Counted from the stretch's first letter, positions 39,965-47,200 are shown. The stretch is 47,200 nt of DNA from Streptoalloteichus tenebrarius (GCF_024171885.1 NZ_JAMTCP010000049.1:1-47200); one strand, 5' to 3'. A program made the numbers and translations. Notes: generated by a model from the sequence alone, not told the origin.

Positions 39965-42382
39965 ATGGCCGGGAAGACGCGTGACCGCGGCATGACGCCG
40001 TTGACCGCGGCGGAACGCCGCCTCGACGGCTCGGCCGATCCGCCACCCGACGACTTCTCGGCCCACGACCCGGACCCGCCGGCCGAGCAGCGGGTGCGCG
40101 CGGAGTTCCTGGCCCACAGGATCGTGGAGGGCGTGGCCGGCGGGCGCCTCCCGTTCTCCCGGCGCTGGCTCGGCTCGCCGGTGATCCGGTTGGAACGGGC
40201 GTTCGTGGTCGGCCGGCTCGGGCTCAGGGCACTCGACCTGCCCCACGTGCTGGAGTTCGTGGAGTGCCGCTTCGAGCACCCCATCGACCTGCGGCAGGCC
40301 AACATCGGCGGGCTGGAGCTGAGCGACTGCTGGCTGCCCGGACTGCTGGCGAAGAACCTGCGGAGCGAGAACGACGTCGCGCTGGACCGCTGCACCGTCA
40401 ACGGCGCGGTGACCGTCGACGGCTCTCCCAGCGCCCTCGGCCCTCCCGCAGTGCTCGGCTCTCCCGCAGCGCTCGGCTCTCCCGCCGCCCTCGGCGCTGT
40501 CGACGTCCGCGCGGACGCGGTCGACCTCACCGACTCCGACATCAACGGCTCCCTCCGCCTGGAGTACAGCCGGCTCCACCACCCCGGTCGGCGCGCGTTG
40601 CGCGCCGACCGGATGCGGTTACGAGGCGGCCTCCTCGGCACCGGACTGCGGGTCGACGGCGAACTGCGCCTGGCCGGGATGCGGCTCGGCGGGTACCTCA
40701 CGCTGAACGGCGCGTGGTTGAGCAACCCCGGCCGGGACGTGCTGAACGGCAACGGCGTCCACGTCGGCGGCCACCTGTTGTGCAGCAGCGCGACCTGGGG
40801 GCCGGCCAGGGGCGAGCCGTTCCGGGCCGACGGCAGGGTCTTCCTGCCCAGCGCGGACGTCGCCAGCGACATGAGCTTCTCCGGGGCCCAGCTCACCGCG
40901 GGCCCGCTGATCTCCGACGAGGCGGAGCGGGCGGAGAGCGAGCTGTCCGACCGGCACGCCGCGTTGGTCGCCGACCGCATCCAGGTCGGGGGGAACGTCG
41001 AGCTGGACGAGGGGTTCCGCTGCACGGGGACCGTGCGCCTCACCAGCGCGCGCGTCGGCGGCACCCTGCGCCTGGCCGAGGCGGTGGTGCGCGCCGCCGA
41101 CCACCCGGAGGAGACCTGCGGGGACTCCCCCGGCCACCGGCACCACCCGGCGCAGCCCCGCCCGAGGGGCCTCGGGCAGGCGGCGGCCGAGGCGTGGGTG
41201 CTGCCCGACGCCGCGCAGGCGGTGCGGCTGGACTCCGCCGAGGTGCACGGCGACGTGGACGCCACCGCCCTGGAACTGCACGGCCAGCTCCGCATGCTCA
41301 ACACCGTCGTGCAGGGCAACCTCCTGCTCACGCGGGCCCGGCTGTGCCACCCGTGGGAGGACGTCTTGTGGGCGCCGAGGCTCGCGGTCGGTGGCGAGCT
41401 GGACGGGCGGGACCTGCGGGCCTGCGGCACGTTGCTGCTCGCCGGCACCCGCGTCGGTGTGAGCCTCAACCTGCGCGCGGCGGTGCTCGACTGCCCCGGC
41501 CGGCACGAGCACAGCGGCTGGCCCAAACCGTCGCTCGACCTCAGGGCCGGCCAACTGGGGCGCGACGTGGTGTGCGGCTCCGGGTTCGCGGCCTCCGGCG
41601 GCGTCCGTCTGGCGAACGCCCAGGTCGGCCGGGACGTGCGGCTGCACGGGGCCAGGCTCGGCGCCGCCGAGGGGGCCGTGGCGCTGCACTGTTACGGCCT
41701 GCGCTGCCAGGAGCTGTCCCTGGCGCTGGCCGCGCCGCCCGAGGGGAGAGTGATCCTCAGCTACGCGGTCTGCGCGTCCCTCTGGGACGACGGCGCGCTC
41801 TGGCACGGCCCGCCCCCGGTGGAACTGGAGGACTTCGTCTACGACACGCTGCACCCCCGGGCCGAGCAGGACGCGCGGGTGCGGCTGGACTGGCTGCGCT
41901 CGGCGCTGGACGACTACTCGCCCGGCCCGTACGACCAGCTCGCCACCACGTTCCGCGCCGGGGGCAACGAGGACGGCGCGACGGTCGTGCTGATCGAGAA
42001 GCAACGCCTGCGCTACGCGGCGCTGGCCAGGCGGAGCCGGCTGGGCGCGGCGGTGCGCGCCGCGAGCTGGCTGCAACGGTGGATGGTGGGCTACGGCTAC
42101 CGGCCGGCGAGGGCGCTGGCCTGGCTCGTCGTCTGCGCGGTGGCGGGAACCGCCTGGTTCGCCTTCCACCCGCTGGTGCCGGTCAACGAGGAGGACCACC
42201 CGGTGTGGGACCCGTTCCTCTACGTCGTGGACCAGCTCATCCCGATCGTCAACCTCGGCAACGACGCCATGTGGCGGTCCGAGGGGGTCTCGAAGTGGAT
42301 CACCACCGGGCTGATCGCGGTGGGCTGGGTCCTCGCCACCACGGTCGCCGCCGGCCTGACCCGTCTGCTCAAGCGGGGGTGA
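39965..42382 (+). CDS. large beta-helix-like protein with C-terminal membrane segments
   Basis: The 805-residue product has long runs of short strand repeats of the kind V-x-L-x-x-A-x-V-x-G-x-L (for example LRLAGMRLGGYLTLNGAWL), resembling pentapeptide-repeat or bactofilin-type beta-helices. Near the C-terminus are at least two membrane helices (ARALAWLVVCAVAGTAWFAF and ITTGLIAVGWVLATTVAAG). Relatives in Streptomyces are usually labelled membrane-associated oxidoreductase, but I see no cofactor site, so that name looks unsupported. Residues about 153-176 are four in-frame hexapeptides (GSPAAL type) from an 18-bp tandem repeat. The ATG at 39965 follows GGGGAG. Function unknown; perhaps a scaffold at the membrane. 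Confidence 0.8.
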   Translation: MAGKTRDRGMTPLTAAERRLDGSADPPPDDFSAHDPDPPAEQRVRAEFLAHRIVEGVAGGRLPFSRRWLGSPVIRLERAFVVGRLGLRALDLPHVLEFVECRFEHPIDLRQANIGGLELSDCWLPGLLAKNLRSENDVALDRCTVNGAVTVDGSPSALGPPAVLGSPAALGSPAALGAVDVRADAVDLTDSDINGSLRLEYSRLHHPGRRALRADRMRLRGGLLGTGLRVDGELRLAGMRLGGYLTLNGAWLSNPGRDVLNGNGVHVGGHLLCSSATWGPARGEPFRADGRVFLPSADVASDMSFSGAQLTAGPLISDEAERAESELSDRHAALVADRIQVGGNVELDEGFRCTGTVRLTSARVGGTLRLAEAVVRAADHPEETCGDSPGHRHHPAQPRPRGLGQAAAEAWVLPDAAQAVRLDSAEVHGDVDATALELHGQLRMLNTVVQGNLLLTRARLCHPWEDVLWAPRLAVGGELDGRDLRACGTLLLAGTRVGVSLNLRAAVLDCPGRHEHSGWPKPSLDLRAGQLGRDVVCGSGFAASGGVRLANAQVGRDVRLHGARLGAAEGAVALHCYGLRCQELSLALAAPPEGRVILSYAVCASLWDDGALWHGPPPVELEDFVYDTLHPRAEQDARVRLDWLRSALDDYSPGPYDQLATTFRAGGNEDGATVVLIEKQRLRYAALARRSRLGAAVRAASWLQRWMVGYGYRPARALAWLVVCAVAGTAWFAFHPLVPVNEEDHPVWDPFLYVVDQLIPIVNLGNDAMWRSEGVSKWITTGLIAVGWVLATTVAAGLTRLLKRG
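40421..40492 (+). repeat. 18-bp coding minisatellite, four units
   Basis: Four tandem 18-bp units starting GGCTCTCCC or GGCCCTCCC encode GSPSAL, GPPAVL, GSPAAL and GSPAAL within the beta-helix protein. Units 3 and 4 are nearly identical, suggesting recent slippage in multiples that keep the frame. Confidence 0.85.
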
Positions 42383-42403
42383 ACCGGGACGGGGCCGGCG
42401 GTG

Positions 42404-42562
42404 TCAGCCGATGACGTCCTCGGAGCCCAGCACGAAGACGCTGAACAACGCGACCGCGAAGTTGCCGGTGAACCGGGCGGCGGTGCGCAGCGCGCCCACG
42501 ACGCGCGACGACTCGACGGCCCCGGTGGCGGCGGGGGCGGAGGACATGGTGATCGTGGCCAT
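42404..42562 (-). CDS. small membrane-associated protein, 52 residues
   Basis: The product starts MATITMSSAPAATGAVESS and ends with a hydrophobic segment FTGNFAVALFSVFVLGSEDVIG. It has no Cys and no recognised family. GGAAGGGAAG lies about ten bases before the ATG, and the gene abuts the convergent beta-helix gene by 21 bp. A peptide of this size with one membrane segment could be a regulator of a membrane partner, but nothing in the sequence names one. Confidence 0.5.
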   Translation of the reverse strand: MATITMSSAPAATGAVESSRVVGALRTAARFTGNFAVALFSVFVLGSEDVIG

Positions 42563-42701
42563 CTGTGGTCTTCCCTTCCGACTGGGGGCATCCCTGGTGC
42601 TGTCCTGGTGATGTCCACTGTCGTCTTCGGACCACCGCACGCGCGTCGACTCGCGGTCGCGACCGGACCACGACCCAGGGCTGGTCCCCTCGCCCGCCGC
42701 C

Positions 42702-42719
42702 GTCATACCGCAGGATGAC
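42702..42719. promoter_or_regulatory. imperfect inverted repeat upstream of the 52-residue gene
   Basis: GTCATACCGCAGGATGAC has arms GTCAT/ATGAC extended by CC/GG with a one-base bulge, 140 bp upstream of the leftward small gene. It resembles sites bound by NarL-type response regulators, but this is only a shape match. Confidence 0.3.
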
Positions 42720-43014
42720 CCGACCCTGAGCCACCGCTGAGGCCCAGCGCTGATCCCGTCGCCGCTCGGCGAAGACGAAGGCGTGGGCGGAGCTGACGGA
42801 ATCACCGCTGAACGAGCTGTTGTGGAACAGCCGTTGCCGTCCGCCACCCCGCTGCCGTTCGCGATCTGGATGACGAAGAACCTCCGGCACGGCATGCCGG
42901 GGGAACCGCAGGACACCGCCCGGAGGGACGGCCCATCGCCGTCATTCACCGAAATCGAGTGCTGCGAAGTCGCGCGCCGCGTCAGCGCCACCGCGAGAGC
43001 CGACCCTCTACCTC

Positions 43015-43128
43015 AGGTCAGCCCCCACCCGCCCTGGGGGGCGAGCCCCGCTCCAGCCTACCGGCCAACACCCCACGGCACAGGCCCAGACGAGTCCCCT
43101 GTGGACAACCTCGCCGCCTGTGGACAAA
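43015..43128 (+). repeat. DnaA-box repeat element, copy C
   Basis: The core occupies 43015-43060 (AGGTCAGCCCCCACCCG to GCTCCAGCCTA). It is followed by 38 unconserved bases, then CTGTGGACAA at 43099 and 43118, 19 bp apart. The core differs from copy D by one base and from copy A by one base. Confidence 0.87.
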
Positions 43129-43210
43129 CCCGTCGCCCAACCCGGCGACAGCCTTGACACAACACAGAAATCAGGCACCGGAACCGAACCGGCCCGTCGC
43201 CACCCACCCG

Positions 43211-43325
43211 AGGACAGCCCCCACCCGCCCTGGGGGGCGAGCCCCGCTCCAGCCTAGCGAGTGCGCGACCACCCGAACCACCGATCAACCCCGGCCTGTG
43301 GACAACCCGGGCGCCTGTGGACAAC
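43211..43325 (+). repeat. DnaA-box repeat element, copy D
   Basis: The core occupies 43211-43256, followed by 39 unconserved bases, then CTGTGGACAAC at 43296 and 43315, 19 bp apart. It starts 196 bp after copy C in the same orientation. DNA between the two elements is not similar to either. Confidence 0.87.
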
Positions 43326-43481
43326 TCCCACCCCGACCAGGCGAAAACACCACATCACCAGGTGACCCAGCCGCGTGGTGCCTTGCGATCCCTCCCGCGC
43401 ATGGTGTTCACCGCCGATGCCCAAGATCATGAGGCGGGGTTCGGCCGATCCGGGGGGAAGGCGCGCGAACGGAGGTGCCGG

Positions 43482-43979
43482 ATGATCGAGCGGTGGGGAC
43501 GGCCCGAACAGACCGCGCTCCTCCTGTTGTCGTTGTTCGTCCTGGTGAGCTGGCTGCCCTGGTGGGCGACGGCGAACGCCTGGCAGGACGAGGTCTGCTC
43601 GCTCGGCGTCGTCACCGGCGTGGTGGCGATGGCCATGTGGCTGGCGCACCGCGCCCAGCCGAGCCAGCCGGACTGGCTCACGTGGGTCGCGGTGGCGTTG
43701 CTCGCCACCGCGTTCCTGCTCTGCGCGCACCGGCTGTCGCTCGGAGAGCCCCCGCGCCCCTCGACCGGCCTCGTCCGGACGGATGATCCCGGGGCCGGAG
43801 TCGGGGGCGGAGCGAGGACGCCGATACTGGAGACGCCGATGCTGGAGACGAGGCCCGGGTCCCCGTCCGCGTCTCCGTCCGAGGCGCCGCCGGCCGGCCC
43901 GCGCGGCGCGCTCCTCCTCGGCCTGGCGTTGTTGGCGGCGGAAGGCGCGATCGTCATGGTCACGGCGAGGAAGGACTGA
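43482..43979 (+). CDS. small hypothetical membrane protein
   Basis: The 165-residue product has three or four membrane segments: TALLLLSLFVLVSWLPWWA, SLGVVTGVVAMAMWLAHRA, WLTWVAVALLATAFLLCAHRL and, after a ~60-residue Pro/Ser/Gly-rich loop, GALLLGLALLAAEGAIVMV. No family was recognised. The ATG at 43482 has GGAGG six bases upstream; an earlier in-frame start at 43317 would begin inside repeat copy D and is unlikely. Confidence 0.68.
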   Translation: MIERWGRPEQTALLLLSLFVLVSWLPWWATANAWQDEVCSLGVVTGVVAMAMWLAHRAQPSQPDWLTWVAVALLATAFLLCAHRLSLGEPPRPSTGLVRTDDPGAGVGGGARTPILETPMLETRPGSPSASPSEAPPAGPRGALLLGLALLAAEGAIVMVTARKD

Positions 43980-44240
43980 GGAGGAGCGGGGAGGGACGGG
44001 GCGGGACCCGGAGGGGCCGAGGCCGACCCGCCCGGCAGATGACCACCCACGGTGTTCACCCACCGTCGGAGTTCACACGAAAAGCCGCGCGAAGTGTGGT
44101 CGGGGTTGTCCCACGGACGGCCCCAAGCCTGGTCACACCGGGTGCGCGCCCCCGCGTCGCGTAGCGACCGACACGGTCGTTGGACACACCCGGGTGGCCG
44201 CACCGCCAAAGCGATCTTCGCTCCGTCCGCTGGCCGGCGC

Positions 44241-44246
44241 TACGCT
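44241..44246 (+). promoter_or_regulatory. -10 box of a leaderless promoter
   Basis: TACGCT ends seven bases before the GTG at 44254, with no ribosome binding site in between. Confidence 0.55.
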
Positions 44247-44253
44247 TCGCTGC

Positions 44254-44982
44254 GTGGGCGCACCGGCTTGGGTCTGGTTCACGATCGCTGTCGTCGCGGC
44301 GGGGGCCGCGGTGGCGCTGTTCGCCACGGACCGGGCCCAGCGGACGGCACGCAACCGGGAACGCCGCCGCTGGGCCGGACTCCGGGGATGGCAGTTCGCC
44401 GAGGTCGACCAGGTGCTGCCGACCCGGTGGCAGCACGGGTTGATCGCGGTCAGCGGCCGGGGCACCGGCAGGGACGTGGTCACCGGGTCGACGTTCACCG
44501 CCGACGGCCGCCGCCGCGTCCACGTCCTCGACCACGAGGTCAACGGCAAGACCACCGCGGTGCTGGTCGCCGTCCACCGGCGCCGCCCCATGTCCACCGT
44601 CGTCGAGCTGTGGCTGCCCAGCGTCCCGGTGCCCAGGGAGGGCGAGCTGGACCTGCTCGGCCCGGTCGGCGACCGGTACGCGTTCGTCTCCGACCTGGCC
44701 TCGGCCCGCCCGCTGATCACCCCGGACCTGGTCGACGCCGCCGACGAGATCGGCGACGACGTGACCGTGGTGTGGTTGGAGGACGCGTGGGTCGTCGCGG
44801 CGGCCCCGGCCAACGCCGCCCCGGCCCGCCTCGAACGGCTGCTGCGCGACCTCGGCGAGCTGGCCGACATCGTCGACCCGCTGGACAGCGAGGAGGGCGA
44901 GGACGCCGAGCCCGACGACGCCGTCCGCCCCCTGCCGTCCAACGTCCGCGAGCTGCCCCGCGCCGGCCGCCCGTCCTCCTGA
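44254..44982 (+). CDS. conserved membrane-anchored hypothetical protein
   Basis: The 242-residue product has a single N-terminal membrane helix (VWFTIAVVAAGAAVALFA), then NRERRRWAGLRGWQFAEVDQVLPTRW and a soluble alpha/beta domain, ending in an acidic, then basic tail. It may correspond to the Rv0383c family that lies next to pyrE (Rv0382c) in mycobacteria; this is a synteny argument from memory, and no function is known. The GTG is seven bases behind TACGCT, so translation is probably leaderless. Confidence 0.75.
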   Translation: MGAPAWVWFTIAVVAAGAAVALFATDRAQRTARNRERRRWAGLRGWQFAEVDQVLPTRWQHGLIAVSGRGTGRDVVTGSTFTADGRRRVHVLDHEVNGKTTAVLVAVHRRRPMSTVVELWLPSVPVPREGELDLLGPVGDRYAFVSDLASARPLITPDLVDAADEIGDDVTVVWLEDAWVVAAAPANAAPARLERLLRDLGELADIVDPLDSEEGEDAEPDDAVRPLPSNVRELPRAGRPSS

Positions 44983-44998
44983 GCACCAGCCCGTCCGC

Positions 44999-45286
44999 TC
45001 AGTCGGCGCGCGCGGCCCGGCCGCGCGCCGAGCTGGCCTCGGGACGCACGCAGTAGCAGTTGCGTGTGTCGTCGACCTGCGCGCACACCCGCCCCTGCCC
45101 GCAGGTCCCCCGGCACCGCTGGACCTGGCTGTCCCAGACGCACGCGGCCGGGGCCGACCTGCCGTCGCAGGGCACCCGCCCCGGCTCCGCCGGCGCGCCC
45201 GCCGTCGCCAGGCCGAGCGCGACACCGCTGACGAACGACACGGACATCGTGGTGCGGACGGCCCGACGAATCCCGCAACCCCACAT
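44999..45286 (-). CDS. small Cys-rich secreted protein
   Basis: The 95-residue product has a Sec-type signal (RRAVRTTMSVSFVSGVALGLATAG) and a mature part of about 65 residues with seven Cys (PCDG, ACVW, RCRG, TCGQ, VCAQ, NCYC), followed by an Arg/Ala-rich tail. Cys spacing suggests several disulfides in a compact extracellular domain. I do not recognise the family. The ATG at 45286 follows GGAGGAG. The gene converges with the preceding one with a 16-bp gap. Confidence 0.65.
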   Translation of the reverse strand: MWGCGIRRAVRTTMSVSFVSGVALGLATAGAPAEPGRVPCDGRSAPAACVWDSQVQRCRGTCGQGRVCAQVDDTRNCYCVRPEASSARGRAARAD

Positions 45287-45455
45287 GGTGATCGCACTCC
45301 TCCGGTGCCCAGGCGCCCACCCGTGTCGGGCGGTCGGCGTGAGGGAACCCGCCGCGACCGGCGCGAAGCGGGTGTCGTCGCTGGTATCGGGACGGGCCGG
45401 CGATCCCAGAATCACCGGACCAGGCAAGGGGATCCCACCGTCGAGGGAAAGCCGC

Positions 45456-45461
45456 TAGCGT
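45456..45461 (+). promoter_or_regulatory. -10 box of a leaderless promoter for the SDR gene
   Basis: TAGCGT ends six bases before the ATG at 45468, with no Shine-Dalgarno sequence. Confidence 0.6.
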
Positions 45462-45467
45462 CGGGGC

Positions 45468-46247
45468 ATGCCGACCGCTCTCGTCACCGGACCCACCGCG
45501 GGCATCGGAGCCGCGTTCGCCCGACGACTCGGCGCGGAGGGCCAGGACCTCGTGCTCGTCGCCAGGGACGTCCCCCGGCTGGAGAAGCTGGCCGCGGAGC
45601 TGCGCGACCGCCACGGCGTGGCGGTCGAGGTGCTGCCGGCGGACCTCGCGCGCGCCGAGGACCGGGAGCGGGTCGCCGCCCGGCTCGCCGACCCCGACCG
45701 CCCGGTGGACACGCTCGTCAACAACGCCGGCTTCGGCACCTCCGGCGAGTTCTGGACCACCGACTACGAGAAGATCCAGGCGCAGCTCGACGTGAACGTG
45801 ACCTCGGTCGTGCGACTCACCCACGCCGCGCTGCCCGGCATGCTCGACCGGGGCCGAGGGGACGTGGTCAACGTGTCCAGCGTCGCCGGGTTCTTCGCCG
45901 GCCGCGGCTCCACCTACAGCGCCAGCAAGTCCTACGTGACCTCCTTCTCCGAGGGGCTGGCCACCGCGCTGGCGGGCACCGGGGTCCGGGTGCTCGCGCT
46001 GTGCCCCGGCTTCACCCGCACCGAGTTCCACGAGCGGGCCGGCATCGACATGGCCGACGCGCCGGACTGGGCGTGGCTGGACGCCCACCGGGTCGTCCAC
46101 GAGTGCCTCGCCGACCTGCGCCGGGGCCGGGCCGTGTCGGTGCCCGGCGCCCAGTACAAGACCGTGGTGGCGTTGGGCCGGTTCGTGCCGCGCGCGCTGC
46201 TCCGGCGGATCGCCAACCGGACGCCGTCCGCCCGCAACCGCACCTGA
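45468..46247 (+). CDS. short-chain dehydrogenase/reductase
   Basis: The 259-residue classical SDR has the cofactor motif TGPTAGIG (Pro replaces the usual Ala/Ser), NNAG, and active site S (VNVSSVAG) with Y-x-x-x-K in STYSASKSY. An Arg in VARD after the second strand favours NADP(H). Its C-terminal region places it with the DltE-like SDRs often found next to pyrE in actinomycetes; the substrate is unknown. It is probably transcribed as a leaderless mRNA. PyrE follows after 47 bp. Confidence 0.88.
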   Translation: MPTALVTGPTAGIGAAFARRLGAEGQDLVLVARDVPRLEKLAAELRDRHGVAVEVLPADLARAEDRERVAARLADPDRPVDTLVNNAGFGTSGEFWTTDYEKIQAQLDVNVTSVVRLTHAALPGMLDRGRGDVVNVSSVAGFFAGRGSTYSASKSYVTSFSEGLATALAGTGVRVLALCPGFTRTEFHERAGIDMADAPDWAWLDAHRVVHECLADLRRGRAVSVPGAQYKTVVALGRFVPRALLRRIANRTPSARNRT

Positions 46248-46294
46248 CCAGCGCGGATGTTCTCCCACCCCCGGATGTGCGACGCTAGGGCCTC

Positions 46295-46858
46295 GTGGGA
46301 ATCCCGGAAGTCGATGCCACCGCCACCGCCGAGCTGGCGCGTCTGGTCACCGAGTTGTCCGTCGTGCGCGGCAGGGTCGTGCTGTCCTCCGGCAAGGAGG
46401 CCGACTACTACGTCGACCTGCGCCGGGCGACGCTGAACCACCGCGCCGCGCCGCTGATCGGTCGGTTGCTGCGGCAGCTCACCGCGGACTGGGACTACGT
46501 GGCGGTCGGCGGCCTGACGCTGGGCGCGGACCCGGTGGCCTGCGCGATGATGCACTCGGCCGCGGCCGACGGCCGGGCGCTCGACGCGTTCGTCGTGCGG
46601 AAGGCGGTCAAGCAGCACGGCATGCAGCGGCGGATCGAGGGCGCCGACGTCGAGGGCCGTCGGGTGCTCGCCGTCGAGGACACCTCGACCACGGGCGGCA
46701 GCGTCCTGACCGCCGTGGAGGCGCTGCGCGAGGCCGGGGCGGAGGTCGTCGGCGTGGCGACGATCGTCGACCGCGCGACCGGCGCCCGGGAGGCGATCGA
46801 GGCCGAGGGGCTGCCCTACCGGTACCTGCTGTCCCTGGCCGACCTGGGCCTGGCGTGA
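46295..46858 (+). CDS. pyrE: orotate phosphoribosyltransferase
   Basis: The 187-residue enzyme joins orotate and PRPP to give OMP in pyrimidine synthesis. The PRPP-binding loop is VLAVEDTSTTGGS, the catalytic flexible loop contains FVVRKAVKQHGMQRRIEG, and YYVDLRRATL precedes the hood region. The GTG lacks a Shine-Dalgarno sequence, with TAGGGC just upstream, so a leaderless start is possible. The usual pyr genes are not nearby, as is common for actinobacterial pyrE. It ends in a terminator whose 3' arm is multiplied into a 40-bp tandem array. Confidence 0.95.
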   Translation: MGIPEVDATATAELARLVTELSVVRGRVVLSSGKEADYYVDLRRATLNHRAAPLIGRLLRQLTADWDYVAVGGLTLGADPVACAMMHSAAADGRALDAFVVRKAVKQHGMQRRIEGADVEGRRVLAVEDTSTTGGSVLTAVEALREAGAEVVGVATIVDRATGAREAIEAEGLPYRYLLSLADLGLA

Positions 46859-46864
46859 TCCGCG

Positions 46865-46896
46865 GGGGTGGGGCGGCCGGCCCGCCGCCCCACCCC
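46865..46896 (+). terminator. terminator of pyrE
   Basis: GGGGTGGGGCGGC (46865-46877) pairs perfectly with GCCGCCCCACCCC (46884-46896) across a 6-base loop, starting 6 bp after the stop. Confidence 0.85.
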
Positions 46897-46995
46897 GTCA
46901 CGGCCCCACCCCGTCGCCGGCCCGCCGCCCCACCCCGTCACGGCCCCACCCCGTCGCCGGCCCGCCGCCCCACCCCGTCACGGCCCCACCCCGTC
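46876..46995. repeat. three perfect 40-bp tandem repeats
   Basis: Units at 46876, 46916 and 46956 are identical over 40 bp. Each contains GCCGCCCCACCCC, the 3' arm of the pyrE terminator, and a half-repeat CCCCACCCCGTC twice. On the minus strand the array is a series of G-runs. Confidence 0.92.
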
Positions 46996-47022
46996 GCCGG
47001 GCCGTCGCCGTCCTCGCGGGTT

Positions 47023-47046
47023 GACTCCTTGCCGGGGCAAGGAGTC
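47023..47046. terminator. compact hairpin
   Basis: GACTCCTTGC and GCAAGGAGTC form a perfect 10-bp stem with a CGGG tetraloop, between the 40-bp array and the next promoter. Confidence 0.6.
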
Positions 47047-47176
47047 GCGGATCGCCCTCAGGGATAGCCCGTTCGGGGGTGGCTGGCCGCTCCAAGCGGC
47101 GGGCTGTGGCCGTTGGGGCGGACAGTGGGGCTCTGGTCACCCGATCCGCTGATCAGCCGAATCGGGGATGTCGACC

Positions 47177-47200
47177 TACGCTGGGCATGGGAGGTCCCAT
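47177..47200 (+). promoter_or_regulatory. likely promoter and start region of the next gene (cut by window edge)
   Basis: TACGCT (47177-47182) is followed by ATGGGAGGTCCCAT (47187-47200), which contains GGGAGG at Shine-Dalgarno distance from the final AT. The gene probably starts at the window end or at the ATG at 47187. The 14-mer is also an inverted repeat (ATGGGA/TCCCAT). Confidence 0.4.

Larger units (their letters stand above)
42563..43481. other. 919-bp gene-poor region carrying repeat copies C and D
   Basis: The region holds the upstream DNA of the 52-residue gene with an imperfect operator-like repeat (42702-42719), a short CCGGCA/TGCCGG hairpin near 42890 and the two tandem repeat elements C and D. 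Frames crossing it translate the repeat itself and lack ribosome binding sites, so I call no gene. Confidence 0.55.

Noticed and set aside
42783-43157. Plus-strand 124-residue frame upstream of and through repeat copy C
   Set aside because: No ribosome binding site, and its C-terminal half is the translated repeat.
46855-47152. Pro/Arg-rich frames across the 40-bp array
   Set aside because: They translate the tandem repeat and the pyrE terminator; no start signal supports them.

Overview
The window is a chromosomal segment of a very high-GC actinomycete. Strong G/C at third codon positions, frequent GTG starts, leaderless genes with TANNNT -10 boxes and the gene families present all fit the Pseudonocardiaceae (a Saccharothrix, Actinosynnema or Lentzea-like organism). 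This is an inference from style and gene content; no marker gene is present. I see no prophage, transposase, CRISPR array, rRNA or tRNA.

Layout: 153-1463 XRE/TPR regulator; 1705-3537 FadE5-like acyl-CoA dehydrogenase; 3615-5057 divergent oxidoreductase and HxlR regulator; 5384-10206 a leftward block with a VanW-domain envelope protein, a GroES-like protein and a thioredoxin-NHL protein; 10432-12824 alpha/beta hydrolase, methyltransferase and PAP2 phosphatase; 13086-14705 secreted trypsin-like protease; 15254-16901 a 52-residue protein and an AAA-type ATPase; 17293-19839 a KimA-like permease and a SIMPL protein; 19992-25311 a lipid cluster (thiolase, FabG4-like reductase, HtdX-like hydratase, TetR, SCP2); 25493-26227 PadR; 26652-30425 a branched-chain 2-oxoacid dehydrogenase operon (E1a-E1b-E2); 30684-33960 secreted esterase and M20 peptidase; 34156-36728 DedA plus a two-component system; 37317-39794 an amino-acid ABC importer; 39965-42382 a large beta-helix-like membrane protein; 42404-46858 small membrane and secreted proteins, an SDR and PyrE.

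Functional links: thiolase, reductase, hydratase and FadE5-like dehydrogenase correspond to the mycobacterial fadA2-fabG4-htdX-fadE5 neighbourhood, here split over about 18 kb. Six 14-bp palindromes of the form YTACY-N4-RGTAR, in pairs, lie in the three promoter regions of these genes, of the TetR gene itself and of the SCP2 gene. This points to one TetR-controlled lipid regulon.

The most unusual signal is a four-copy intergenic element of 114-115 bp at 5195-5308 (reverse), 32247-32360, 43015-43128 and 43211-43325. Each copy has a nearly invariant 46-bp GC-rich core, 38-39 bp of unconserved sequence, then two DnaA-box-like TGTGGACAA sites exactly 19 bp apart. Constant spacing across unconserved sequence suggests a nucleoprotein site, possibly a DnaA-dependent promoter reading through the core. 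Other oddities include a 25-bp operator-like tandem array (23690-23789), a 40-bp array that multiplies one arm of the pyrE terminator (46876-46995), and a recurrent Thr motif (TVVL and relatives) in the cytoplasmic tails of two envelope proteins.
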